Assembly (NCBI RefSeq): GCF_001423845.1
Contig: NZ_LMPM01000002.1
Coordinates: 620,001-684,000, forward strand
Length of the DNA: 64,000 bases
Origin: Sphingomonas sp. Leaf357
GTDB lineage: Bacteria; Pseudomonadota; Alphaproteobacteria; Sphingomonadales; Sphingomonadaceae
Reading direction: 5' to 3'
The notes below the pieces were generated by a model, which was not told the origin of the DNA, made no database searches, and saw only the letters and a list, made by a program, of their open reading frames with translations. Numbering within the stretch: the first letter of the stretch is position 1; each line of letters begins with the position of its first letter. The translations under genes and the position numbers were made by a program. Shown piece by piece: positions 36,317-45,126 of this stretch.

Positions 36317-37201
36317 ATGCCGGACTTCGAACTGCAATCCATCCCCCTCCCCACCGGCGTAACCCTCGACGTCGCCACCGCGGGCGATCCGGACAATCCC
36401 GCGATCGTCCTGCTCCACGGCTTCCCCGAATCGCACCGAACTTGGCGCCACGTCATCCCCGCGCTTGCCGAGAGGCATTTCGTCGTCGCCCCCGACCAGC
36501 GCGGCTTCGCGCGCTCGTCCAAGCCGGCGGACGTCGCCGATTACACCCCCGACAGGATGGTCGCCGACCTGATCGCGCTCGCCGATCACTACGGAATCGA
36601 CCGCTTCACCTTGGTCGGCCACGATTGGGGCGGCGCGATCGCGTGGATGGCGGCGCTCACCCGGCCCGACCGCGTCGCACGCCTGATCATCATCAACGCG
36701 CCGCACCCCTATGTCTTCCAGAAGACCCTGTTCGACGACATGGCCCAGCGCGAGGCGAGCCAGTACATCACCGCCTTCCGCAACCCCTCGCTCGAAAAGC
36801 ACATCGAGAGCATCGGCCTGGATGCCTTTTTCGACGGCAGCTTCATGAAGCACACCGATTTCGACAAGATCGCCGCCGAGAAGCCGGTCTATCTTGACCA
36901 ATGGAGCCAGCCCGGCGCGATGACCGCGATGCTTAACTGGTACCGCGCCAGCCAGGTGATCGTGCCGCCGATGGACTCGACCCCGGAACGCCCGGCCTAT
37001 CTCGACTCCCCCTTCCCGCCGATCACCCAGCCGACGCTCGTCATCTGGGGCATGCAGGACAAGGCGCTGCTGCCGAGCCAGCTCGAAGGTCTGGACACGC
37101 TGGTGCCGGACCTCACGCTGATCCATGTCGACGCCGGCCATTTCGTGCCCTGGGAAGCGGCCGAAGCCGTGGTCAACACGATCACCAGCTGGCTCCCCTG
37201 A
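36317..37201 (+). CDS. alpha/beta hydrolase, epoxide hydrolase-like
   Basis: A 294-residue alpha/beta hydrolase. The oxyanion motif is LLHGFPESHRTW, the nucleophile elbow GHDWGG has Asp rather than Ser, and the terminal VDAGHFVPWE supplies the histidine. An Asp nucleophile followed by Trp indicates the epoxide hydrolase / haloalkane dehalogenase group, with epoxide hydrolase favoured by the HGFPE motif. No signal peptide, so cytoplasmic. Its neighbours are two REP elements, so it is probably monocistronic. Confidence 0.85.
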   Translation: MPDFELQSIPLPTGVTLDVATAGDPDNPAIVLLHGFPESHRTWRHVIPALAERHFVVAPDQRGFARSSKPADVADYTPDRMVADLIALADHYGIDRFTLVGHDWGGAIAWMAALTRPDRVARLIIINAPHPYVFQKTLFDDMAQREASQYITAFRNPSLEKHIESIGLDAFFDGSFMKHTDFDKIAAEKPVYLDQWSQPGAMTAMLNWYRASQVIVPPMDSTPERPAYLDSPFPPITQPTLVIWGMQDKALLPSQLEGLDTLVPDLTLIHVDAGHFVPWEAAEAVVNTITSWLP

Positions 37202-37287
37202 CCTGATCCTCCCCGGTACGGGGAGAAACGGACGACTCGACATTCCGTTCTTGGACGGCTTGGCGAGCGGTCCCCCCACTGAGACCG

Positions 37288-37393
37288 GTCACCCCGGACG
37301 TGGTCCGGGGTCCACCAAGCGGCTTTCGCTACGAATAATGATGTAATGTAAGAGCCTGCGGCACGGTGGACCCCGGAACACGTCCGGGGTGAC
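37288..37393. repeat. REP-like palindrome, family A, second copy
   Basis: 28-base arms 37288-37315 and 37366-37393 with one mismatch and a 50-base AT-richer spacer. A short half palindrome (TCCCCGGTACGGGGA) of family D precedes it near 37208. Together they occupy the gap between the convergent hydrolase and DUF2332 genes. Confidence 0.88.
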
Positions 37394-37439
37394 GGAGAAT
37401 TCGGAGTAAAGACCTCAAAATAGTGAATGTCGGTCGGCC

Positions 37440-38537
37440 CTAGATTTCGATCTTCGCCCCCGCCGGCAGATCCACCCGCGCGCCATCCGCAACCGCGCCC
37501 GTATTCACCCAGGCCGCATGCGCATGCGCCGTGGCCACCGTCGCCCACGCCCCGTCCCCCGGCCAACTGCGCGCGCGCACGACCTGATATCCGAACGCGC
37601 GATCCGGCTCCATCATCACCCAGCCGACCGGCCGGTCCGCGCTCGCCCGCGCGCCCGCCGCCTTCATCGCCGCGCGAATCCGCTCCGCCACCGGCTCGGG
37701 CAGATATTGCCACACCACCGAATGCATCAGCACCCGCGTGACGCCCGCCGCCTGCGGCTCGGCCAGCCGCGCCTCGATCCAGTCCGCCGCATCGGCACGC
37801 TCCAGCGTCACGCCCCGTGCGCGCATCATATCGATCGCCGTGCGCACCCGCACCAGCCGCTCCGGCGTCTCGGGCCACACATAGGCCGCCAGCCGCGCCG
37901 CCACCGCCGGATCGGTCGCGTCCATCGCGTTCACGTCGCACCCGCGCGTCGAGACGATCTCCAGCGGCACGGCGCGCGCGGGCGGCCCGCTCCACTCCGG
38001 CCGGATCGTCACGGGCGACTCCGCCGGCCCATAGATCGTCCCGCCCAGATCGAAACGATAGCGATCGATCAGCAGGTTCAGCCCGGCGCTCGATCCGATC
38101 TCCAAGATCTCGAGTCTCGGCCCGTGCCGCGCCGCGATCTCGATCAGCCCGGTCATCAACGCCGCCGACCGCCCCGGCTCGTTGGTCTGCGGCGGCCCGT
38201 CCAGCCACGGCATCAGCGCCACCTCGTGCCGCGCCAGCACGCGCTCGAGGATCGCCCCGACCTGCCCGACATCGATCACCGCGCCCGAATAGATCTGCAC
38301 CAGTTCGTCGTCCGCCCCCGCCAGCACCAACGCGTGCAGCCCGCCGATCAAGCGCAGCGGCAGCGCATCGCGCGTCGGCTCGCCCGCCCAGTCGAGCACC
38401 CGCGCGCCGACCGCCGTATCGCGCGTCAGATGTTGCGCCACCGCCAGGCACATCCGGCCATAGATCGGCGCGGCATTGGTGCGGCAATAATGCTCCTGGA
38501 TCAGGAACGCCCCGCGAACATTCTCTTCGGTCGCCAT
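37440..38537 (-). CDS. DUF2332 family protein
   Basis: A 365-residue protein of the DUF2332 family: FLIQEHYCRTNAAPIYGRMCLAVA at the start, then LEILEIGSSAGLNLLIDRYRFDLGG, which looks like the SAM-binding motif I of a Rossmann-fold methyltransferase. No substrate is known. ATG 38537 has AGGAG 7 bases before it; the longer frame would run through the divergent hisG control region. Divergent from hisG with 64 bp between. Confidence 0.85.
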   Translation of the reverse strand: MATEENVRGAFLIQEHYCRTNAAPIYGRMCLAVAQHLTRDTAVGARVLDWAGEPTRDALPLRLIGGLHALVLAGADDELVQIYSGAVIDVGQVGAILERVLARHEVALMPWLDGPPQTNEPGRSAALMTGLIEIAARHGPRLEILEIGSSAGLNLLIDRYRFDLGGTIYGPAESPVTIRPEWSGPPARAVPLEIVSTRGCDVNAMDATDPAVAARLAAYVWPETPERLVRVRTAIDMMRARGVTLERADAADWIEARLAEPQAAGVTRVLMHSVVWQYLPEPVAERIRAAMKAAGARASADRPVGWVMMEPDRAFGYQVVRARSWPGDGAWATVATAHAHAAWVNTGAVADGARVDLPAGAKIEI

Positions 38538-38601
38538 CCGCTTGCTCCTTTCTGTCAGCGTTGTTGCTCCCGGCCCTACCCCCGAGTAAAGCCCCGCGCC
38601 T

Positions 38602-39309
38602 ATGGCCGAACCGATCATCATCGCCGTCCCCAAGGGCCGCATCCTCGCCGAGGCCGTGCCGTTGCTCGCGCGCGCCGGAATCGTACCCGAGGCGGCGTTC
38701 AGCGACGAAGACTCCCGCGCCCTGCGCTTCACCACCAGCAATCCCGGAATCGACCTGATCCGCGTCCGCGCGTTCGACGTCGCGACCTTCGTGGCGCACG
38801 GCGCGGCGCAGCTCGGCATCGTCGGGTCGGACGTGCTGGCCGAATTCGACTATTCCGAACTCTACGCGCCGGTCGATCTCGGCATCGGCCATTGCCGCCT
38901 GTCGGTCGCCGAACCCGCATCGCTCGCCGCCCGGGACGATCCGCGCGGCTGGAGCCATGTGCGCATCGCGACCAAATACCCGCACGTCACCGCCGCCCAC
39001 TTCACCGCGCGCGGCGTGCAGGCGGAATGCGTCAAGCTGAACGGCGCGATGGAACTCGCGCCGCTGCTGGGGCTGGCCCCGCGTATCGTCGATCTCGTGT
39101 CGTCGGGCCGCACGCTGAAGGAGAACGGTCTGGTCGAGGTGGAGGTGATCTGCGAGGTCACCAGCCGTCTGATCGTCAACCGCGCCGCCTTCAAGACGCG
39201 CGGCGAGATCGTGCCGCTGGTCGAGGCGTTCCGGCGGGCCGTCTCTTCTCCCCTCCCGCTTGCGGGAGGGGTCGGAGGGCCCGAACGAACAGAGGCGCGC
39301 GCGCAATGA
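38602..39309 (+). CDS. hisG: ATP phosphoribosyltransferase catalytic subunit, short form
   Basis: A 235-residue His[35 protein letters not shown] and [16 protein letters not shown] (PRPP loop) are all present. The enzyme joins ATP and PRPP in the first step of histidine synthesis. The short form lacks the regulatory domain and needs HisZ, which is not in the window. The last 20 or so residues (from [12 protein letters not shown]) are encoded by a REP-like palindrome, which therefore carries the stop codon. hisD follows. Confidence 0.93.
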   Translation: MAEPIIIAVPKGRILAEAVPLLARAGIVPEAAFSDEDSRALRFTTSNPGIDLIRVRAFDVATFVAHGAAQLGIVGSDVLAEFDYSELYAPVDLGIGHCRLSVAEPASLAARDDPRGWSHVRIATKYPHVTAAHFTARGVQAECVKLNGAMELAPLLGLAPRIVDLVSSGRTLKENGLVEVEVICEVTSRLIVNRAAFKTRGEIVPLVEAFRRAVSSPLPLAGGVGGPERTEARAQ

Positions 39310-39345
39310 CAGCCCCTCCCCTAACCCCTCCCGCAAGCGGGAGGG
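39250..39345. repeat. REP-like palindrome, family E, overlapping the hisG end
   Basis: CCCCTCCCGCTTGCGGGAGGGG at 39250 and CCCCTCCCGCAAGCGGGAGG at 39326 form two self-complementary arms and pair with each other. The left arm encodes the HisG tail, the right arm gives GGGAGGG, the ribosome-binding site of hisD, 7 bases before its ATG. Confidence 0.85.
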
Positions 39346-39352
39346 AAACAAG

Positions 39353-40636
39353 ATGATCAACCTCTCCACCTCCGATCCCGGCTTCGACCGCGCCTTCACC
39401 ACGCTCGTCAACGCCCGCCGCGAGGCCGACGCCGACGTCGCCCGCGACGTGCGCATCATCGTGTCCAGCGTCCGCGACGAGGGCGACGCCGCGCTCGCCG
39501 CGTTCACGAAGAAGTTCGACCGCCACGATCCGAACGAAACCGGCTGGCGGATCGAGAAGAGCGAGTGGCTCGCCGCCTATGACGGCCTCGATGCTCCCTT
39601 GCGCGACGCGCTCGATCTCGCCGCCGCGCGCATCACCGCCTATCACGAGAAGCAGCGCCCGCAGGACAGCGACACCACCGACAGCGCCGGCGTCCGCCTC
39701 GGCGCACGCTGGAACGCGATTCAAGCCGCAGGCATCTACATCCCCGGCGGCCGCGCGGCCTATCCTTCCTCGGTGCTGATGAACGCGATCCCCGCCAAGG
39801 TCGCCGGCGTCGATCGCGTCGCGATGGTCACGCCCACCCCGAATGGCGAGATCAACCCGCTCGTCCTCGCCGCGGCGCACATCGCCGGGGTGGACGAGAT
39901 CTGGAAGGTCGGCGGCGCGCAGGCCATCGCGGCGCTCGCCTATGGCACCGGCCGCATCGCCCCGGTCGACGTCATCACCGGCCCCGGCAACGCCTGGGTC
40001 GCCGAGGCCAAGCGCCAGCTCTACGGCGTGGTCGGCATCGACATGGTCGCCGGCCCGAGCGAGATCGTCGTCGTGGCGGATGGACGCAACGATCCGGACT
40101 GGATCGCCGCCGACCTGCTCAGCCAGAGCGAGCACGATCCGACCAGCCAGTCGATCCTGTTCACCGACGACGCCGCCTTCGCCCGCGCCGTGGCGCAAGC
40201 GGTGGATCTGCAGATCGGCACGCTCGGCACCGCCGACACCGCGCGCGCCGCGTGGGACGCCAACGGCGCGATCATCGTCACCGCGTCGCTCGAGGAAGCG
40301 CTGCCGCTGGTCGACCGCCTGGCGCCCGAACATCTCGAACTCGCCTGCGACGATCCGCAGGCTTTGTTCGATCGCGTGCGCCACGCCGGATCGGTGTTCA
40401 TGGGCCGCCACACGCCCGAGGCGATCGGCGATTACGTCGCCGGCCCGAACCACGTCCTCCCCACCGGCCGCCGCGCGCGCTTCGCCAGCGGCCTGTCGGT
40501 GCTCGATTTTATGAAGCGCACCAGCTTCCTGCAACTGGACGAGGCATCGCTGGCCGCGATCGGCCCGGCGGCGGTGGCGCTCGCCGAAGCCGAAGGCCTG
40601 CCCGCGCACGCCAGGTCGGTCGCGCTACGCCTTTAG
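39353..40636 (+). CDS. hisD: histidinol dehydrogenase
   Basis: A 427-residue HisD, the zinc enzyme that oxidises L-histidinol to L-histidine in two NAD-linked steps. Characteristic parts are GIYIPGGRAAYPSSVLMNAIPAKVAGV, VDVITGPGNAWVAEAKR, VAGPSEIVVVAD, SEHDP and APEHLEL. Full length. The start ATG is preceded by GGAGGG that belongs to the REP element between hisG and hisD. Confidence 0.95.
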   Translation: MINLSTSDPGFDRAFTTLVNARREADADVARDVRIIVSSVRDEGDAALAAFTKKFDRHDPNETGWRIEKSEWLAAYDGLDAPLRDALDLAAARITAYHEKQRPQDSDTTDSAGVRLGARWNAIQAAGIYIPGGRAAYPSSVLMNAIPAKVAGVDRVAMVTPTPNGEINPLVLAAAHIAGVDEIWKVGGAQAIAALAYGTGRIAPVDVITGPGNAWVAEAKRQLYGVVGIDMVAGPSEIVVVADGRNDPDWIAADLLSQSEHDPTSQSILFTDDAAFARAVAQAVDLQIGTLGTADTARAAWDANGAIIVTASLEEALPLVDRLAPEHLELACDDPQALFDRVRHAGSVFMGRHTPEAIGDYVAGPNHVLPTGRRARFASGLSVLDFMKRTSFLQLDEASLAAIGPAAVALAEAEGLPAHARSVALRL

Positions 40637-40643
40637 GTCGGCA

Positions 40644-40747
40644 CTTCCCCGGCGAAGGCCGGGGCCCAGTCGCGGCACGCCGATTGGCAGTTGCCGCACT
40701 TCGTTGCATCTACCTTCGCGACTGGGCGCCGGCCTTCGCCGGGGAAG
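40644..40747. repeat. REP-like palindrome, family B, second copy
   Basis: Arms of about 30 bases, 40644-40673 and 40717-40747, based on CTTCCCCGGCGAAGGCCGGGG, lie between hisD and nusB. Confidence 0.85.
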
Positions 40748-40788
40748 CCGGTTCATTTTCGCAAGATCATCCGTTATAGGCCCGCCAA

Positions 40789-41259
40789 ATGTCCCAACGC
40801 ACCCCCACGCGCACCAAAGCCCGCAGCCAGGCCCGCGCCGCCTCCCGCCTCGCCGCCGTGCAGGCGCTGTACCAGCACGACATGGAGGGCACCGCGATCA
40901 CCGCGCTGCTGCACGAATTCCATCAGCACCGCCTCGGCGCGACGATCGAGGATGCCGAATATGCCGAGGCTGAGGTCGATTTCTTCGACGACGTGGTGAA
41001 AGGCACCGCCGCTCGCCTCGACGAGATCGACGCCGCGATCACCGCCCGGCTGTCCACCGGCTGGAGCCTGCCACGGCTCGACAAATCGATGCGCGCGATC
41101 CTGCGCGCCGGGGCCTACGAACTGATCGCGCGGCCCGACGTGCCGGTCGGCACCGTCATCACCGAATATGTCGACGTCGCGCACGCCTTTTTCGACAAGC
41201 GCGAAGCCGGCTTCGTCAACGGCCTGCTCGACGCGATCGCCAAGGATGTCCGCACTTGA
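40789..41259 (+). CDS. nusB: transcription antitermination factor NusB
   Basis: A 156-residue all-helical NusB: SRLAAVQALYQHDMEG, LDEIDAAI, and the C-terminal RLDKSMRAILRAGAYELIARPDVPVGTVITEYVDVAHAFFDKREAGFVNGLLDAIAK. It binds boxA RNA with NusE for rRNA antitermination. Its place after hisG-hisD is usual in alphaproteobacteria. Confidence 0.95.
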   Translation: MSQRTPTRTKARSQARAASRLAAVQALYQHDMEGTAITALLHEFHQHRLGATIEDAEYAEAEVDFFDDVVKGTAARLDEIDAAITARLSTGWSLPRLDKSMRAILRAGAYELIARPDVPVGTVITEYVDVAHAFFDKREAGFVNGLLDAIAKDVRT

Positions 41260-41442
41260 AATCCTCCCCGGAACGGAGTTTCGGGTTGGATTGCCCCCGG
41301 CAATCCAAGATCGTGCCGGGGGCACGATCGACCCGAAACTGGGGACCGCTCTTGCGGTGGAGGGGGTGCGCCGGCAGCGTCCCGTTTGGGGATAGCCCCC
41401 TCCGTCAGCCTTCGGCTGCCACCGCCCCGTGCCGGGGAGGAT
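41259..41442. repeat. long composite REP-like palindrome, family D
   Basis: Outer arms AATCCTCCCCGG.. and ..CCGGGGAGGAT enclose further pairs (TCGGGTTGGATTGCC region, GGGGGC / GCCCCC), about 180 bases in all, filling the gap nusB to the DUF4169 gene. Its right arm includes GGGGAGG, the ribosome-binding site of the next gene. Confidence 0.75.
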
Positions 41443-41446
41443 CGTA

Positions 41447-41623
41447 GTGACGGACATCGTCAATCTCCGCACCGCCCGCAAGGCCAAGGCGCGCGCCGCC
41501 AAGGAAACCGCAGCAGCCGCCAACCGCGCCGCCTTCGGCCGCACCAAGGCCGAGCGCGAGGCCGCCGCGACAGACGCAGACCGCCGCGCCCGCGCGCTCG
41601 ACGGCGCGAAACGCGCGCCGTGA
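41447..41623 (+). CDS. DUF4169-type small basic protein
   Basis: A 58-residue highly charged protein beginning at GTG: VNLRTARKAKARAAKETAAAANRAAFGRTKAEREAA, matching the small alphaproteobacterial DUF4169 family of unknown function. GGGGAGG, contributed by the preceding REP arm, lies about 9 bases before the start. Its TGA overlaps the thiL GTG (GTGA). Confidence 0.75.
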   Translation: MTDIVNLRTARKAKARAAKETAAAANRAAFGRTKAEREAAATDADRRARALDGAKRAP

Positions 41624-42672
41624 CCGAGGCTGAGTTTCTCGAACGCCTGCGCACCCTCCCGCTCCACCCCGGCGCGCACGGCCTCACCGACGACACCGCG
41701 ACGCTCGGCCGCTACACGATCACCACCGACACTCTGGTCGAGGGCGTGCACTATTTGCCCACCGATCCGCCGGGCGACGTGGCGTGGAAGCTGCTCGCCC
41801 AGAACCTGTCCGATCTCGCCGCCAAGGGCGCGACGCCGGTCGCCGTGCTGCTCAATTATCCGCTGCGCAAGTCCCCCGAAGACGCAAAGACGGATGACCT
41901 CCCTAGCCGTCACCCCGGACTTGTTCCGGGGTCCACCGTGCCGGATGATCTGCCGCGGGAGGATGTGCGGCACTGTGGACCCCGGAACGAGTCCGGGGTG
42001 ACGAACAGGAACGGCAGCGCAGATAACGACTGGGACGCCGCCTTCCTCTCCGGCCTCGCCCAAGCCCTGCACCACTTCGCCACCCCGATCCTCGGCGGCG
42101 ACACCGTCTCGCTCCCCCCGCACGCCCCCCGCGTCATCACCCTCACCGCGATCGGCGACTCCCCCCGCGCACCCTTGCGGTCCGGCGCGCAGGCCGGCGA
42201 CGCGCTCTGGGTCACCGGCACGCTCGGCAACGCAGGCGCGGGGCTCGCCATCGCGCAGGGGAAAGCCGGCCCCGCCGAACTGCTCGAAGCCTATCGCCGC
42301 CCCCGCCCCCGCCTCGCCGAAGGCCGCGCGCTCGCCCCCCATGTCCACGCGATGATGGACGTGTCCGACGGCCTGCTGATCGACGCCCGGCGCATGGCCG
42401 CCGCCAGCAACCTGACCGTTACGATCGACCTCGCCGCCATCCCGCTCTCCCCCGAATACATCGCCTTCGACGGCGATCGCCTCACCGCCGCCACCGCCGG
42501 CGACGATTACCAACTGCTCTTCGCCGCGGCCGCCGGCTGGACCCCGCCGGTCCCCGCCACGTGCATCGGCGCGTTCGGCGCGGGCCCCAAACCAAACGGT
42601 GCCCTCATCCTGATGGACGGCGGCACACCCGTCCCGCTCCCGCCGCGGCTGGGATTCCAGCACGCCTCCTGA
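41620..42672 (+). CDS. thiL: thiamine-monophosphate kinase with an in-frame REP insertion
   Basis: A 350-residue ThiL, which phosphorylates thiamine monophosphate to the diphosphate. Family features: FLERLRTLPLHPGAHGLTDDTA, ITTDTLVEGVHYLPTDPPGDVAWKLLAQNLSDLAAKGATPVAVLL, PILGGDTVS, MDVSDGLLIDARRMA and FDGDRLTAATAGDDYQLLF. Between LLNYPLRKSPED and DWDAAF there are about 45 extra residues; residues 97-128 come from a complete family A REP element read in frame (HPGLVPGST ... RNESGVT). The site lies in a surface loop region, so the enzyme may tolerate it. Starts at GTG overlapping the previous stop. Confidence 0.92.
   Translation: MTEAEFLERLRTLPLHPGAHGLTDDTATLGRYTITTDTLVEGVHYLPTDPPGDVAWKLLAQNLSDLAAKGATPVAVLLNYPLRKSPEDAKTDDLPSRHPGLVPGSTVPDDLPREDVRHCGPRNESGVTNRNGSADNDWDAAFLSGLAQALHHFATPILGGDTVSLPPHAPRVITLTAIGDSPRAPLRSGAQAGDALWVTGTLGNAGAGLAIAQGKAGPAELLEAYRRPRPRLAEGRALAPHVHAMMDVSDGLLIDARRMAAASNLTVTIDLAAIPLSPEYIAFDGDRLTAATAGDDYQLLFAAAAGWTPPVPATCIGAFGAGPKPNGALILMDGGTPVPLPPRLGFQHAS
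41909..42002. repeat. REP-like palindrome, family A, inside thiL
   Basis: Arms 41909-41936 and 41975-42002 are complements with one mismatch, and the complementarity continues inward (GTGCCG / CGGCAC). It matches the intergenic copies at 24124 and 37288 but here lies in a coding frame without a stop codon. Confidence 0.92.
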
Positions 42673-42771
42673 CCGGGTTGCGCTCCCCCCTCACGCTATA
42701 TACGCTCCACCCGATCGTGGGGGCACGACGCAAAGCATCGGCACCCTCGGAACCTGAACAAGGGAGAGAGC

Positions 42772-44928
42772 ATGCAGATCGTCTATGCCGCCATCGTGTG
42801 CGGCCTGATCGCCGTTTTGTACGGGATCATCACCAGCCGCCAGGTCATGTCCGCCAGTCCGGGCAACGAGAAGATGCAGGACATCGCCGCCGCGATCCAG
42901 GAGGGCGCCCGCGCCTATCTCGGCCGGCAGTATCGCACGATCGCCATCGTCGGCGTCGTCGTCGCGCTGATCGTCGCCTATTTCCTCGGCCTCGTCTCGG
43001 CGACCGGCTTCCTGATCGGCGCGGTCCTGTCGGGCATCACCGGTTTCATCGGCATGAACGTGTCCGTGAAGGCCAACGTCCGCACCGCCGAGGCCGCGCG
43101 CACCTCGCTGCAGGGCGGGCTTACGATGGCGTTCCGCTCGGGCGCGATCACCGGCATGCTGGTGGCGGGCCTTGGCCTGCTCTCGATCGCCGGCTTCTTC
43201 TGGTATCTCACCGGCCCCGGCGGGCACGCGCCCAACGACCGCATCGTCATCGATTCGCTCGTCGCCCTGGCGTTCGGCGCATCGCTGATCTCGATCTTCG
43301 CGCGCCTGGGCGGCGGCATCTTCACCAAGGCAGCCGACGTCGGCGCGGATCTCGTCGGCAAGGTCGAGGCCGGAATCCCGGAGGACGACCCCCGCAATCC
43401 CGCCACCATCGCCGATAACGTCGGCGACAATGTCGGCGACTGCGCCGGCATGGCCGCCGATCTGTTCGAGACCTATGTCGTGACCCTCGGCGTGACGATG
43501 GTCTCGATCGCTCTGCTCGTGAAGGCGGACGCCGCTGAACTGCTGAAGCTCATGACGCTGCCGATGCTCGTCGGCGGCGTGTGCATAATCACCTCGATCA
43601 TCGGCACCTACATGGTCCGCCTCGGCGCCAAGCAGTCGATCATGGGCGCGCTCTACAAGGGCTTCTGGACCACCGTCATCCTGTCGATCCCGGCGATCTA
43701 TTTCGCATGCGCATATGTGCTGGGCGACATGCACGCGGTGATCGGCGGCGCGGCGTTCCTCGATGTCGCGACCGACGGCATCACCCCCGAAGCGGCGGCC
43801 GGTGCAGGCGCATCCTTCACCGGCATGAAGCTGTTCTGGTGCATGATGATCGGCCTCGCGCTCACCGGCGCCCTGGTGTGGATCACGGAATATTACACCG
43901 GCACCAATTATCGCCCGGTGCGCAGCATCGCCAAGGCCTCGGAAACCGGCCACGGCACCAACGTCATCCAGGGCCTCGCCGTCAGCCTGGAAAGCCCGGC
44001 GCTGCCGACGATCGTCATCTCGATCGCCGTCATCGCCACCTACCAGCTCGCCGGCGTGATCGGCATCGCGTTCGGCGCGACCGCGATGCTGGCACTCGCC
44101 GGCATGGTCGTGGCGCTGGACGCCTACGGACCCGTCACCGACAATGCCGGCGGCATCGCCGAGATGGCCGGCCTGCCCGACGACGTCCGCCACCGCACCG
44201 ATGCGCTGGACGCGGTCGGCAACACGACCAAGGCCGTCACCAAGGGCTATGCGATCGGCTCCGCCGCGCTCGCCGCGCTCGTGCTGTTCGGCGCCTACAC
44301 CACCGACCTCACCGAGTTCTTCCCGAACCTCGCGGTCGATTTCAGCCTGTCCAACCCCTACGTCATCGTCGGCCTGCTCTTGGGCGCGCTTTTGCCGTTC
44401 AGCTTCGGCGCGTTCGGCATGACCGCGGTAGGACGCGCGGCCGGCTCGGTGGTGGAGGACGTGCGCGCGCAGTTCCGCGACGATCCCGGCATCATGGCCG
44501 GCACCAGCCGCCCGAACTACGCGCGCACCGTCGATCTCGTGACGAAGGCGGCGATCAAGGAGATGATCGTACCGTCGCTGCTGCCGGTGCTCGCTCCGAT
44601 CGCGGTGTATTTCATCATCACCGCCGTCGCGGGCCAGGCCTCGGGCTTCGCGGCCCTGGGCGCGCTCCTGCTCGGCGTGATCGTCTCCGGCCTGTTCGTC
44701 GCCATCTCGATGACCTCGGGCGGCGGCGCATGGGATAACGCCAAGAAGTATATCGAGGACGGCAATCACGGCGGCAAGGGATCGGAGGCGCACAAGGCCG
44801 CCGTCACCGGCGACACCGTGGGCGATCCGTACAAGGACACCGCCGGCCCGGCGGTCAACCCGATGATCAAGATCACGAACATCGTCGCTTTGCTCCTGTT
44901 GGCAGCCCTTGCTGCCCACGGAGGCTGA
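42772..44928 (+). CDS. hppA: membrane-bound proton-pumping pyrophosphatase
   Basis: A 718-residue polytopic H+-translocating inorganic pyrophosphatase (about 16 membrane segments). Catalytic stretches: [54 protein letters not shown] and, near the end, [14 protein letters not shown] and [19 protein letters not shown]. The residue at the K+ switch is Lys487 in GNTTKA, where K+-dependent enzymes have Ala, so this is predicted to be K+-independent. Good AGGGAGAG site before ATG. A terminator follows at 45041. Confidence 0.95.
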   Translation: MQIVYAAIVCGLIAVLYGIITSRQVMSASPGNEKMQDIAAAIQEGARAYLGRQYRTIAIVGVVVALIVAYFLGLVSATGFLIGAVLSGITGFIGMNVSVKANVRTAEAARTSLQGGLTMAFRSGAITGMLVAGLGLLSIAGFFWYLTGPGGHAPNDRIVIDSLVALAFGASLISIFARLGGGIFTKAADVGADLVGKVEAGIPEDDPRNPATIADNVGDNVGDCAGMAADLFETYVVTLGVTMVSIALLVKADAAELLKLMTLPMLVGGVCIITSIIGTYMVRLGAKQSIMGALYKGFWTTVILSIPAIYFACAYVLGDMHAVIGGAAFLDVATDGITPEAAAGAGASFTGMKLFWCMMIGLALTGALVWITEYYTGTNYRPVRSIAKASETGHGTNVIQGLAVSLESPALPTIVISIAVIATYQLAGVIGIAFGATAMLALAGMVVALDAYGPVTDNAGGIAEMAGLPDDVRHRTDALDAVGNTTKAVTKGYAIGSAALAALVLFGAYTTDLTEFFPNLAVDFSLSNPYVIVGLLLGALLPFSFGAFGMTAVGRAAGSVVEDVRAQFRDDPGIMAGTSRPNYARTVDLVTKAAIKEMIVPSLLPVLAPIAVYFIITAVAGQASGFAALGALLLGVIVSGLFVAISMTSGGGAWDNAKKYIEDGNHGGKGSEAHKAAVTGDTVGDPYKDTAGPAVNPMIKITNIVALLLLAALAAHGG

Positions 44929-45040
44929 GGCGAAAGCCTTGGCAAGCGCGACCGGCCGGCGGGGGCGCCCGACGCCCCCGACCGACGGCGTGGCGTTGCC
45001 ACGACCCCCTTCACTTAACTTTCCTTCTCTCAACCTTCCC

Positions 45041-45074
45041 CGCCCCGCCCGAAACATCCGGGCGGGGCGTTTTT
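45041..45074 (+). terminator. rho-independent terminator after hppA
   Basis: An 11-bp perfect GC stem (CGCCCCGCCCG / CGGGCGGGGCG), 7-base loop and five T residues. It ends transcription from hppA, 50 bp before the next gene. Another G/C hairpin lies nearer hppA, around 44961-44979, without a T-tract. Confidence 0.9.
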
Positions 45075-45126
45075 CATATTGGTGATCCCGCCACGGCGAT
45101 CTAGCCTGCCTCGCGGGGGTCCAGTC

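Noticed and set aside
36997..39507. 836-residue open frame on the minus strand over the hydrolase, DUF2332 and hisG region
   Set aside because: It crosses three well-supported genes and two palindromes; the DUF2332 gene in another minus frame explains the strand.
40644..42002. Palindrome series as a CRISPR array
   Set aside because: The copies are inverted, irregularly spaced, without unique spacers of constant size, and no cas gene is present.
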